A DNA stretch of 64,000 nucleotides from the NCBI RefSeq assembly GCF_048544455.1, contig NC_133531.1, positions 66,502,099 through 66,566,098 on the forward strand. Direction: 5' to 3'. Numbering within the stretch: the first letter of the stretch is position 1; each line of letters starts with the position of its first letter. This DNA comes from Silene latifolia. Its lineage: Eukaryota > Streptophyta > Magnoliopsida > Caryophyllales > Caryophyllaceae. The notes under the pieces were generated by a model, which saw nothing but the letters and a program-made list of their open reading frames with translations, was not told the origin of the DNA and did not search any database. Positions 25,243 to 35,893 of this stretch are shown here, piece after piece. The position numbers and the translations under genes were made by a program.

Positions 25243-28200
25243 ATGGCAACTTCATCCACTCCATCGACTACTTCACTAGGCAAAGATTCATGGCTAAGGT
25301 CCGTAATGGACAAATGTATTTTAAAAGATGACGGTAGTAACTTTCTTGAATGGGAATCCAACATCAAAAGTGCCGCGTTGTCCGACAATGTGCTCACTTA
25401 CTTGACCGATGCTCCTCCTATCGAGCCCGGTGCAAGAGCTTCATCGGCGGTGCGGACCGCCTATGATGACTATGTGAGGATGTTGAATGATATCAAGAAT
25501 GTGTTGATATGGTCAATATCGCCAAAGCTCAAGCTATCATGCATTTCTTTAAATGCTTACGAGATATTCACTCGTATGATCACTATGTTTTCACAAACAC
25601 CTAAAGTCCGTCAATACGATGCGGCGGCACACTTCTTTGAAGCTAAGCTTGAGAGGGGCCAAAAGGTTGGTCCCCATGTCCTTAAAATGGTCGAATATGT
25701 TGACATCCTAGAGCGTCTAGGGTGTAAGATTCTTAAGACTCTTGTGGTGGATCGTATCCTTCACTCACTCCCCACCAAGTTTGCCCACTTTAGGGTAAAC
25801 TACAATATGAATGACATGGATAAGAGTTACCATGAAATTCATGCACTCCTCACCCAAGCGGAGAGGGATATGGAGGCTAGTGGGAGTGAAAAGGGAGATG
25901 TTTTAACCATGAAGTTAAAGAACATGTCTCTTGGAGTCAAGAAAGGAAAGGGAAAAGAAAAGTCCCAATTCAAGAAATCGTCAAAGAAAATTGACAAGGG
26001 AAAGGGGAAGGCCGTTGTGAATGGCAATCCCAAGGCAAAAAGTGTCAAGCTCTCCGAGGCCGAATGTTTCCATTGTAATGGGAAGGGGCATTATAGGAGG
26101 AGTTGTCCCAAATACTTGGAGGATCTCAAGGAAGGGCGTGTGACGCCTATTGGTATGATTTCCTCTCTCTATGTGATAGACGTTAATTATGCTTGTACTT
26201 CCACTTGGGTACTTGATACCGGATGTGGCTCTCACCTTTGTAACCATTTGCAGGTTATAAGGGACGTGCAAGCACTAGCAAAAGGTGATATGGATCTCCG
26301 CATGGGCAATGGAGCTAGAGTAGCCGCCGTTGCCGTAGGGACCTATGTGCTCACTTTAGCTAGTGGTTTAGAGTTGTATTTAAATAATTGTTATTTTGTA
26401 CCAACTTTAACTAAGAACATCATCTCCATTTCCGCGTTAGACGCGGAAGGCTTTTGTTTTATGATTAAGGACAAGTGTTGTACTTTTTCTTTAAATGATG
26501 TGGTTTATGGCAAGGCCATTTCAATTGGAGGCATTTATGTTTTAAATGATGTTAATGACGTTTATCATATGGAAACTAAAAAGCTCAAGAAGGGTGATCC
26601 AAATGAATCCTACCTTTGGCATTGTCGTTTAGGCCACATAAACGAAAGACGCATTAAGAGACTTGCTTCATCAAAAGTGCTCAAACCATTTGGTTTCGAA
26701 TCTTATGGTACATGCGAGTCTTGCCTTTTAGGCAAGATGACTCGTGCACCTTTTGCGGGAAAAGGGACACGAGCTAGTGAGGTTTTGGCTCTCATACACA
26801 CGGATGTGTGTGGACCATTAACCATCACCGCTAGAGGAAGTTTTCTCTACTTCATTACTTTTACTGATGACTTAAGTAGATATGGGTATGTCTACTTAAT
26901 GAAGAACAAAAGTGAAGCCTTTGACAAGTTCAAAGAGTTTCAAAAGGAAGTAGAGAACCAATTGGATAAAAAGATAAAGACTCTACGGTCCGACCGTGGT
27001 GGTGAGTATCTAAATATTGAATTTGATTCACACCTAAAAGATTGTGGTATAGTATCACAATGGACTCCTCCTGGCACACCACAACTAAATGGTGTGGCCG
27101 AAAGGAGAAACCGAACTTTACTTGATATGGTTCGGTCAATGATGAGTCTAACTGAGCTTCCTAGTTCATTTTGGGGTTTTGCCCTCTTGTCTGCAGTATT
27201 TTCACTAAATCGAAGCCCGACTAAAGCGGCCGATAAGACTCCATATGAGATATGGAGAGGGAAAGTCCCTCATTTGTCATTCATGCGTATTTGGGGTTGC
27301 GAAGCATACGTTAAGATCAAGTTTGACAATAAGCTTGCACCTGTGTCGACAAATGTCTTTTTGTAGGATATCCAAGGGAAACACGTGGCTATTACTTCTA
27401 CAATAAACACGAGAACAAAGTGTTTGTGGCTCGTGATCTTTGTCTTCCTAGAAAAGGAATTTATTTCTAGGAGACAGAGTTGGAGAAAATTTGAACTTGA
27501 AGAAGTTCGAGAGCCACAAACCGAGAATGAGGTAGAGGAGAATGTGGAGGATAGCATTCCCTCTTCCTCTGAAACGGTAATTATTCCTAGAAAGTCAAGT
27601 AGGATTTCTAATCCACCTGATCGCTACCTTGGTAACATCGAAGAGGATGGTGTTTTGTTACTTCTTGAAAGTAATGAACCCACTACCTACAAATCGGCCA
27701 TGTCTAGTCCCGACTCCTCGCTTTGGCTAGAAGCCATGCGGTCCGAAATGGATTCCATGTACGAGAACCAAGTATGGGACTTGGTGGATTTACCTGAGGG
27801 AGTGCGACCTCTTCAGTGTAAATGGATATACAAAATTAAACTCGGCGTGGATAAACATGTGGATGTTTACAAAGCTAGATTGGTGGCAAAAGGTTTCACC
27901 CAAGTTCATGGTTTACACTATGACGAAACCTTCGCTCAAGTCGCTATGCTTAGGTCCATTAGGATAATCTTAGCGGTTGCCGCATTTCATGATTATGAGA
28001 TTTGGCAAATGGATGTCAAAACCGCCTTTTTGAATGGGATTCTAGAAGAAGAGGTGTACATGATACAACCCGAAGGTTTTGTGGATACATCTAACCCTAA
28101 GAAGGTGTGTAAGCTCAAGAAGTCCATTTATGGTCTTAAGCAAGCATCTAGGAGTTGGAATCATCGCTTTGATCATGTCATTAAACAATACGGATTCACT

Positions 28201-29265
28201 AGAAGTGTGGAAGAACCGTGTTTATACATGAAGTTTAGTGGGAGTAAGGTTGTATTCCTTGTCCTATATGTGGATGACATATTGCTCATTGGGAATGACA
28301 TTCCATTGCTCACTTCCGTTAAGGAGTGGCTAGGGAAACACTTCCAAATAAAGGACTTGGGAGAGGCACAACGAATCTTAGGTATCCGGATCTATAGGGA
28401 TAGGTCCAAGAGGATACTAGCATTGAGTCAAGAAGCTTATATTGACAAAGTTCTTGACCGGTTCAATATGAAAGACTCCAAGAGAGGATTTCTACCTATG
28501 GGCCAAGGGATTACTTTGAGCAAGTCACAGTCTCCCTCTACCCCTAAGGAAATTGAACACATGAAGACCGTCCCTTATGCTTCAGTTGTTGGGTCTATCA
28601 TGTATGCTATGATTTGCACTCGTCCCGACGTTGCGTATGCCTTGAGCATGACAAGTCGGTATCAAGCCAAGCCTGGTGAGAGTCCTTGGATAGCCGTAAA
28701 GAACATCCTTAAGTACTTGAGAAGGACTAAGGATTCGTTCTTAGTGTTTGGAGGAGAAAGCGAGTTGTGTGTAAGAGGTTACACGGACGCAAGTTTCCAA
28801 ACTGATCGGGATGACATGAAATCCCAATCCGGCTACGTGTTTATGCTAAATGGAGGAGCTGTTTGCTGAAAGAGCTTCAAGCAAAGTGTTACTGCGGATT
28901 CTACAACAGAGGGTTGAATACCTGAATACCTTGCGGCGTACGAGGTGCGAAGGAAGCTATTTGGATTAGGCAATTCATGGAGGGGCTAGGAGTAGTCCAT
29001 TCCGCCAAAGATCCTATCACTCTATATTGTGATAACAGTGGAGCTATTTTTCAAGCCAAAGAGCCTAAGTCTAGTAACAAATCTAGACACATTGAAAGGA
29101 AATACCATGTAATTAGAGATTATGTGGAAAGGAAGGAAATTGACATTTGTAAGGTTGGGACAGGATGACAACATTCTTGATCCTTTAACCAAGCCTTTAT
29201 CAAAGGCTAAGCATGATGGTCATGTCGTCTCTATGGGATTGAGACAAGTACCAGATTTTCTTTAG
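25243..29265 (+). CDS. Copia 1 gag-pol region (fossil)
   Basis: Gag starts MATSSTPSTTSLGKDSWLRS (25243) and carries a CCHC knuckle (CFHCNGKGHYRRSC, about 26065-26108). Protease follows (VLDTGCGSHLCN near 26210), then the GAG-pre-integrase zinc region (LWHCRLGHINERR near 26615, CESCLLGKMTR near 26716) and the integrase core (HTDVCGP near 26800, TDDLSRYGYVY, SDRGGEY near 26990). RT spans about 27700-28700 (DVKTAFLNG near 28013, catalytic YVDDI near 28265). RNase H spans about 28770-29230 (YTDASFQTDRDD; YCDNSGAIFQAKEP near 29025). The region is broken, with roughly two to four breaks, but all domains are present. The C-terminus reads HDGHVVSMGLRQVPDFL. Confidence 0.92.
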
Positions 29266-30070
29266 ATTATGGATATGTAATAATTGGATAGTGTATCTTT
29301 TATTATATATATGATAATCATATTCATTGTTTTCGTATTCATTCTTTTATGAATTTTTATTTAGTGTGACTAAATTTTAATACCTTGTTTATCTGAATAA
29401 GTTGTGGAGACAATGTTGAACACTATTCAAGTGAATAAGATGAACATTGTATTTTGTCCCTAGTCACTTAATGAGGTGATGTCTCGGAGTGACTAGATTG
29501 TAAGTCGATTGATGGTTGTTCAACACCATAAGGTCATATGTGATGACTGGTCGATTACATAGGCAGAGTGTATGACACTTTGCTTAGGAAGTGACCATTT
29601 AGAGAGTCCCTAAGTTCTATTATAGACGCCTGGTCGTGGCGGGGATCTCTAAGATGTTCTAATGAGTCGATTCTTTTGACTGGAGACTATTATCTGAGCA
29701 GGTGCAGTTTCCGAGTGACTTTGGTTTTTGTCCTAGGTCGTGCCGTGAAAGGAGGCCAAAAGGGCATTTACTAGGTTATGGTGAGCTGTATTGTGCAATA
29801 GGATAGATAGGGCATACATGAATTGTCCACCCACGTTGGGTAACTATATCTCAAGGCCACTCGAGGAGTTAATGACTACAAATGCGTGGCCACGCTCGGA
29901 AGTAATCTGTGAGAGATTTTTCCGGTCAGGTAGTCACACTCCCGATCGAGAAAACCACTCGCGATGTGTTCATGTGCAAGTGCGACCTGAAAGACACCTT
30001 GCATTAAGTGGGAGATTAAAACGGACAAGAGAATTGGTAGCGCACACCTTGTGTCGGACAAGTGGGAGAT
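29266..30070 (+). other. Copia 1 3' non-coding part and polypurine tract
   Basis: About 0.8 kb without a supported gene. Parts of it (for example GAGTCGATTCTTTTGACT near 29665) are shared with copia 2 near 60788, so it is a conserved element module. It ends in ACAAGTGGGAGAT (polypurine tract) directly before the LTR at 30071. Confidence 0.7.
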
Positions 30071-30089
30071 TGTTGGAGTTAGTGTCCTC

Positions 30090-31445
30090 TGATACGTGCA
30101 TTTTATGTAGTCTTTTTAGCCTATTTTATGCACGTATTTCTATGCTTTTATCGTGGTTTTACGCTACGAAATGCCCCGAATATGCTACTTTGGGTTATTT
30201 TGTCTTATTTGCAGGAATGAACCAGAAAGTAGCGGAAATCAAGCCAATTACCGTCCGTTTAGCATGCATTTGGAGAAAGAGTAGATTTGGAGCGGGAATT
30301 ATAGCTGTCTTGGGATGCGTGAAGGTGTTTCGGGAGCTAAAAGGACAAGTCAAAGTCAAACTAACGAGAATTGTAGCTGCTGAAGTCAAGACCCACCTGA
30401 TCGAGTGATTTATTACTCGATCGAGTGGTTTTAGGTGCAATAAATAGTCGATCGAGTTGCTTCCTTAGTCGATCGACCAGTCCCCTTATGTAATCAGTCG
30501 ATCGAGCACTATACATGGTCGATCGAGCTATTTTCAAGTTGAGTTTGCTCGATCGAGTGATTTCTCTACTCGATCGAGTGGATTATCTTTCTTGGCTGGG
30601 CTTTTTAAGCTTTAATTCGTTAATTAGGTTTAATCCTACTCCTAATTTCTTATAAATAGGAGTTAGGGATGTCATTTGGAATCATCCAATAATCAGGGGA
30701 TCAACATACGTTACTTTCCCTGTCACTTTCCCTGTTGCTTTTTGTTCTTTCATTTAGGATCATTTAGATTAGTAATTTCTTTCCTCTTTTCTCTCTTTTT
30801 ATTTAATGTTTATTATTCCCCCTCCTCCTTTATTTATTGTTCTTGTTTATTTTATGAGTAGCTAATTCCCCCTAGTATGTTAGGATTAGGGAAGCCGTGG
30901 TAGCGATGCTTTAACTGTATTAAATAGATTAGCTCGGCGATAGGAATTGTATTAGGCAATTTAATTGTTATCCAGTCGAATGTATGCATGCAGGAGACCA
31001 ATAATTCTAGTTAACCCCGACCTAGATCGAAAGATTGGAAGGGAAGGCTTGCTTAATTACAATAGGGTATTGCAGTGAGGGCGAAAGTTAAGCTGTTTAC
31101 ACTCTAGGGCGGTTTAAGGACCGAAAGGTGACGACCATAGCTCTTCTTATCAATAGTCTGATCGCCTTAGTATTCTCGATAATATAAGATCTGATAGCTG
31201 CCACGGTGGACCGACTCTTAGCATACTACCCTTCTTCTTCTGTTAATTTCTCTTTTTTTATTTCTCTTGCTTTAATCTTTAGTTTAGTCAACACAATCAA
31301 TTCAAAACCCCCATTAGTGACATTAGACAGATAAACAGACAAATAGATAGTACACCGCCTCCCCGTGGAGATCGACCCTACTTGCCGCCGACACGGTTAG
31401 CAGTAATCTAGGTATTTTATTTTTGGTGTAGAAACGACCGCAACA
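30090..31445 (+). repeat. 5' LTR of pol-less element
   Basis: 1,356 bp, TGATACGTGC to CCGCAACA. It contains a CGATCG array at 30398-30576. Confidence 0.92.
30398..30576. repeat. CGATCG palindrome array A (5' LTR)
   Basis: Eight cores, mostly within CTCGATCGAG. Starts: 30398 (TGATCG variant), 30418, 30449, 30470, 30499, 30520, 30550, 30571. Steps: 20, 31, 21, 29, 21, 30, 21. The bases between cores are not repeated. Confidence 0.9.
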
Positions 31446-31450
31446 AATTT

Positions 31451-31468
31451 TGGCGCCGTTGCCGGGGA
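31451..31468 (+). promoter_or_regulatory. Primer-binding site of pol-less element
   Basis: TGGCGCCGTTGCCGGGGA, five bases after the LTR and one base different from the Athila site at 6835. Confidence 0.85.
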
Positions 31469-31673
31469 GGCAATCTATTTATTTATTTGTTTAATTTTAT
31501 ATTTTTTTTAGCCTCGGGGATTTTTCCCTTGAGGCCGTTCGATCTTTTTCCTTGAGTGTCTTTGTTTTGATAGGCCTTACAGTACTACCTAAACAGTTCT
31601 AGGTGAAAGACATCAAAGGAAGGCTTGAGTACCTTTGACCCATCACCGATGTCCCATTATATGGAACAACTAG

Positions 31674-32528
31674 GTGATCCGCTACGAGGGAGATGTGGTT
31701 CACGAGCACAATGCGGCTGTAGTTGTGCCGCCACATCCACCCTATCAATGGCCACCGCAACAAGATCCTCCCGATATACAAGAAGAAGAAATTGCGGAGC
31801 TGAAATCCTTACTGCAGACACTTGCATCTCAATTGCAAGATCGTGACCGAGAGAGGCAAGATCATGATAGACGCACTTCTTCGCGACTTGAAAAGCTCGA
31901 AACTGACATTGCTCAGTTAGCAGCTGAGATACAAGAAGAAGAGGTTGCAGAACTGAGGTCTTTAATGGAGATACTTGCATCTCAAATACAGAATTATGAT
32001 CGAGTGAGGCAAGAGAGTGATAGACGTGCGGATGCTCAAATCATTGAGTTGGAGTCTAAAATTGCTCGATTAACAAGTGAGTCGGATAATTGGCAACCGA
32101 AGAGGTATACCTTCGAGAACGGTTTTCCCATGAAAAACCGTGTTGCCCAATCCGAGGATGACTTTTATGACTCGGACGACGAGTTTCTATCACATTTCAT
32201 TGCCCCACACGAGGATTTCAGCGCTGTACAGGAGGAATCACTCGATCGAGTGACTTATACTAGTCGATCGAGTGATTTTCCAGGAGAAACAGCTCGATCG
32301 AGTGAAATTGCTGCTCGATCGAGTGGAATTCAGGAGGAAGTTGGTCGATCGAGTGATTATTCGCTCGATCGATCGAGTTGGCCATTGGGAGCTTTGGTTC
32401 GTCATTCTGGTTTGATTTGGATGACGAGTCTGACGATGATGAAGGTTACGGTGAACCTCCCTATTCACGGTAAGTCGGATACACTTGAAGTCTGCGATCT
32501 ACGGGATGGATTCCACCGAGGAGGTTGA
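31674..32528 (+). CDS. Coiled-coil reading frame of the pol-less element
   Basis: A frame of up to 284 codons at the place of gag. I do not recognise a family. Residues 35-85 and 86-136 (31776-31928 and 31929-32081) are two tandem 51-residue units beginning IQEEEIAEL and IQEEEVAEL, each a predicted coiled coil rich in Leu, Glu, Arg and Gln. An acidic stretch (SEDDFYDSDDEF) follows. Residues about 188-235 are encoded by a CGATCG array, which gives LDRV in one codon phase and RSS in another. No zinc knuckle or capsid motif is seen. The start is uncertain; an upstream ATG at 31650 is in another phase. The last codons may not be real. It belongs to a fossil LTR element. Confidence 0.6.
   Translation: MIRYEGDVVHEHNAAVVVPPHPPYQWPPQQDPPDIQEEEIAELKSLLQTLASQLQDRDRERQDHDRRTSSRLEKLETDIAQLAAEIQEEEVAELRSLMEILASQIQNYDRVRQESDRRADAQIIELESKIARLTSESDNWQPKRYTFENGFPMKNRVAQSEDDFYDSDDEFLSHFIAPHEDFSAVQEESLDRVTYTSRSSDFPGETARSSEIAARSSGIQEEVGRSSDYSLDRSSWPLGALVRHSGLIWMTSLTMMKVTVNLPIHGKSDTLEVCDLRDGFHRGG
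32243..32375. repeat. CGATCG palindrome array B (inside the reading frame)
   Basis: Cores start at 32243, 32265, 32295, 32316, 32346 and 32366 (with an overlapping one at 32370). Steps: 22, 30, 21, 30, 20. They lie in coding sequence and are used in different codon phases. Confidence 0.9.
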
Positions 32529-33028
32529 TGAAGAAGCGGTGAGTCGAATTTGCTCCTAGCACGAGATGAGGTATTACATTCCTTTGTCGGTGATTCCTTC
32601 GTTGAGAGCAACCAACCGAGGTAGTAAACGGTAATTTTATTATTGTTTGTATATTACCTCGTCTGATTCATGCATGTCCTTTTAATGCTTTACCCCCTTC
32701 CATGTGGACATATAATTTAACTGATTTTCACCGTACATGTCATCTCAAAATTGCTAATTTGAATTTAAACCATAATGTATTGACGATCGCTCCCGCGCTC
32801 CTTTATTTTGTGGATAAGTTTAGGAGCGCCCATAGGAAATTTGTCAGACTTAAACGGTTGTTTAATTTTATTTCCTATTTCTGTATTCCACTTTTGTGCT
32901 ACTTATGCTTTTGTGTAGCACATGCGCAGCTATTTGTGGTTTTTGCGCTTTGAGCTGTTTTGATTGTGACTAATTAGAGAGGCTCGAAGAAAAAGAAGGT
33001 CGAGTGGGACTGTTGAAGCTAGCGCTAC

Positions 33029-33044
33029 CCGGGAGGCAACCCGG
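33029..33044 (+). other. Short GC hairpin, second copy
   Basis: CCGGG-AGGCAA-CCCGG, the counterpart of 12705-12720, differing by one loop base. Confidence 0.65.
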
Positions 33045-33179
33045 CGATTTATTTCTGCATTTATATTTCCCTTAAGTTGTAATAAATGGTTTTATACCAT
33101 AGACTATCTCAGTATGCTTGTCTTGTTAGTTTGCGGGCTGTTCTTATTGCGTTTTGCAGGAAATACGATGAGAAGTACT

Positions 33180-33358
33180 CGATCGAGTGCTTTCTGTACT
33201 CGATCGAGCACTTGTGCTGCCAAATCCTCTCGATCGAGCTAGTATCTACTCGATCGAGCACCTGCAGAATGAGAAACCACTCGATCGACCCAGATTCCAG
33301 TCGATCGAGCAGTTTAGATGGCCATGTTACTCGATCGACCACTGTTGGACGGACATCG
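33180..33358. repeat. CGATCG palindrome array C
   Basis: Cores start at 33180, 33201, 33231, 33251, 33282, 33302, 33332 and 33353 (last one degenerate). Steps: 21, 30, 20, 31, 20, 30, 21. Same rhythm as array A with different spacers. Confidence 0.9.
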
Positions 33359-34985
33359 AGTGTTATTAACTTGGATTAGCTTCCTGAGACGGTTTTCCGG
33401 GCCCTTAGCAACCTCCCATTTCATGGTCGGTTTGGGGAGGTCCCCTTATTCGCGCATTTGGTGAGTTTTCCGCTTTTTACTCTTTTCCCCCTTTAGTTTG
33501 CATTTCCTTTCCATGTTTTGGTACAATGGGGGCATTGTACGGTTTGGTTTGGGGAGGTTATGCATCCATATCTGTGTCTGCATTTCGTTTTCATTGCATT
33601 TCAGTAATCACGTTTAATTTCCTGTTTGCATTATTATTTATTTCAGAAAAAAAAAAAATTCAAAAAAATTCAATAAAAATCAGAAAATTGTCAAAAATTC
33701 AAAAAAAAAAAAAATTTTTCACGTTTAATTTAGCATATAGGTTGAGTCGGAACAGTAGATTTCCATGATGATATTGCACTACATTTGTCTTTCTGCTTAA
33801 GCCTTGCAATAAACTGTTATTCTTTTAGCTTTGTCTTTTGCATAATCTACGAGTTAATGTTTAATTTAGCTGAACATATAGACTTGACCTGAAATTTTGG
33901 CAACCTACTTATAATTTCTAAGATTTAGAGCCGTATAAACTGGTGTCATTTATGACCAGTTTCATGTAGGATTGTGAGTAGTTACTCCTTGCATATCATG
34001 TATCATTAATTTGCACGTATATGAAATTCAATTGCTTTTTGTCGTCATACATTCGGGATAGTGGTTGGTGTCACATGCAGGGAGGTGCTTACATTTTCCC
34101 TTTTCTTTCATTTTTACCCATAAACTCCACATTAGCCAAATTTGCCTGTTGACCCTTAGCTACATCCAAATTTAGCCTGCCTTGTCAAGCTAGTTTAGAT
34201 TGTTTTGCGGTATATTTTCTATTGTATCAAATATTGGCGCATATTCTATTGAATCGGAGTTGGTAATCTATGAAGAAAGGGAGGATGTTGAAAAAAGAAT
34301 TCAAAAAAAAAAAAAAAAAAATGAAAAAAGAAGAAGAAAAAGAAACCAAAAAAAATAGAAATAGAAAAAAAATTTGAAAAAGAGAAGTTGTTAGTTGACG
34401 GTTTCTACTCCTATGTTCTATCTTACATTATTTGAGGAGTATGTTTGGTTTGGTTTGGTGAGTTTTATGCCAAATGAAGGGCATTGTGCTTATTTCATAA
34501 TTGAGTTGGAAATGGATATGTTTCATATGGTTTTGTTTAGGTACTAGCTTGATCACCTATACCTCCACATTCCCATAATTGTTTTGCCTTTTCTTACCCC
34601 ACTACTACAGATACAGGCTATAACAACGGTCAAAAACCGTTGTTATATAAAAAAGCGGACGTTGTTAAAGCGTCCGTTGTAGAAGGTTTTAACAACGGTT
34701 AGTTTTCTTACGGAAACCGTTGTTAAAACTATTAACAACGGTTTTAAATATAAAAACCCGTTGTGGAAAGTGTGACTCAATTTTGGGGGGAAAGTTATAA
34801 CAACGGGTTTTAATATACAAAACCGTTGTTATAACTAAAGACAACGGGTTGTTTGTAAATAACCGTTGTTGTTTGTTCTTAAAAAAAAAAAAAAATTAAA
34901 TTAAATATTACTAGCTATAAATATTAAAGCATCCTTTACCAACATATTAAAGCATCCTTTACTAAAATTCATTAATTGAAACAAC

Positions 34986-35390
34986 ATGGCAATGAACCCT
35001 AATTTTATCAACAACGAAGAATGGCTTACACAAACGATTGAAGATGATGGGAAGGTTCTCGCCGGGCTTCCCGCCGATCAACACCCATTAATCAAAGCAT
35101 CCCTTGAACATCAACGGAATTATTGGATTAAGAGGCGTGAAGCAGTCCGGCTTGTCAACAAAGCCTCATCATCATCATCATCTTCATACCCTAGTCGGCC
35201 TGTTACTCGCAACTTGGCTGCAGCCAGAGATATGTTGAGTTGTACTCTTCCAACCTTATCTCCACATGCAAGTCGTGTCCTTGCATATATTCAATCTGTT
35301 ATTGCAAAATATGAAGCCAATGACCCGGAAGTTAGCGGTATACCAGAGTGGCGTGATTGGTGGCAGGTTGAGAAGCGTTTTTACGCTTAA
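34986..35390 (+). CDS. Unrecognised 134-residue protein in CACTA 1
   Basis: A single intact frame MAMNPNFINNEEWLTQTIED ... WRDWWQVEKRFYA. I do not recognise the family. It is hydrophilic and probably helical, with a serine run (residues about 60-67), a Tyr-Ile repeat-poor C-terminal half and a Trp-rich end (GIPEWRDWWQVEKRF). No signal peptide or membrane segment is seen. A TATA-like AT-rich stretch lies in front and ATG context is AACAACATGG. It is bracketed by the transposon's subterminal repeats, so it could be a captured host exon, a short CACTA accessory protein, or the remnant of a longer transposon gene. The intact frame and plausible start speak for real coding, but expression is unknown. 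Confidence 0.55.
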   Translation: MAMNPNFINNEEWLTQTIEDDGKVLAGLPADQHPLIKASLEHQRNYWIKRREAVRLVNKASSSSSSSYPSRPVTRNLAAARDMLSCTLPTLSPHASRVLAYIQSVIAKYEANDPEVSGIPEWRDWWQVEKRFYA

Positions 35391-35756
35391 CAGGGGGTTG
35401 TTCCGGCTTATTATACATCTTTTGATTTCTGATAATTGCTGTAATGTATTTGGTTTAAAATTAAATGAAATGATCATTTTGAAAGTGTTGAGTTATGCTT
35501 GTTTGATTTGCTTCCATTTTTTCAACTCCATAGATCTATCAGTCATCATCAAGATCTGATTATGGCACAACTTCCTAACATATATGGCACAACTTCCTAA
35601 CATATATATTAATTAAAAAACAACTCAACCCACACATTAGTATAAATACATTGCATTATCTCAACTAACATGCATTTCCATTATCTCAATATATTCTCCA
35701 AACCCTAACTGCTAAAACATGCTCGATCCCAGATCTTGAAGGACGCCAAAGAAGAT

Positions 35757-35893
35757 GGAAATGAAATAATTAGCAGATGCTTAACGGAACCTAATGGTCG
35801 ATAAAAACACATACATGGAAATGAAATAATTAGCAGATGCTTAACGGAACCTAATGGTCGATAAAAACACATACATTGAAATGAAATAATTAG
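35757..35893. repeat. 60-bp tandem repeat in CACTA 1
   Basis: Two nearly perfect 60-bp units (35757-35816 and 35817-35876) plus 17 bases of a third, starting GGAAATGAAATAATTAGCAG. An extra short duplication (GGCACAACTTCCTAACATAT) occurs at about 35565-35605. Confidence 0.9.

Larger units (their letters stand above)
32529..34599 (+). other. Non-coding module of the pol-less element, left of CACTA 1
   Basis: No supported gene. It holds the GC hairpin (33029-33044), array C (33180-33358), TTTGGGGAGG repeats near 33431 and 33548, A-rich runs near 33646-33716 and a long A-rich tract at 34300-34385. The order of these motifs parallels Athila 12664-14400. Confidence 0.6.

Noticed and set aside
29791-30440. 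A 205-residue frame spanning the copia 1 3' end and the nested LTR
   Set aside because: It crosses the insertion junction and is partly LTR; a chance frame.
30398-33358. CRISPR-like appearance of the regularly spaced palindromes
   Set aside because: The repeats are only 8-10 bp, spacing alternates, and the context is a plant retrotransposon. Nothing resembles a bacterial array or cas gene.
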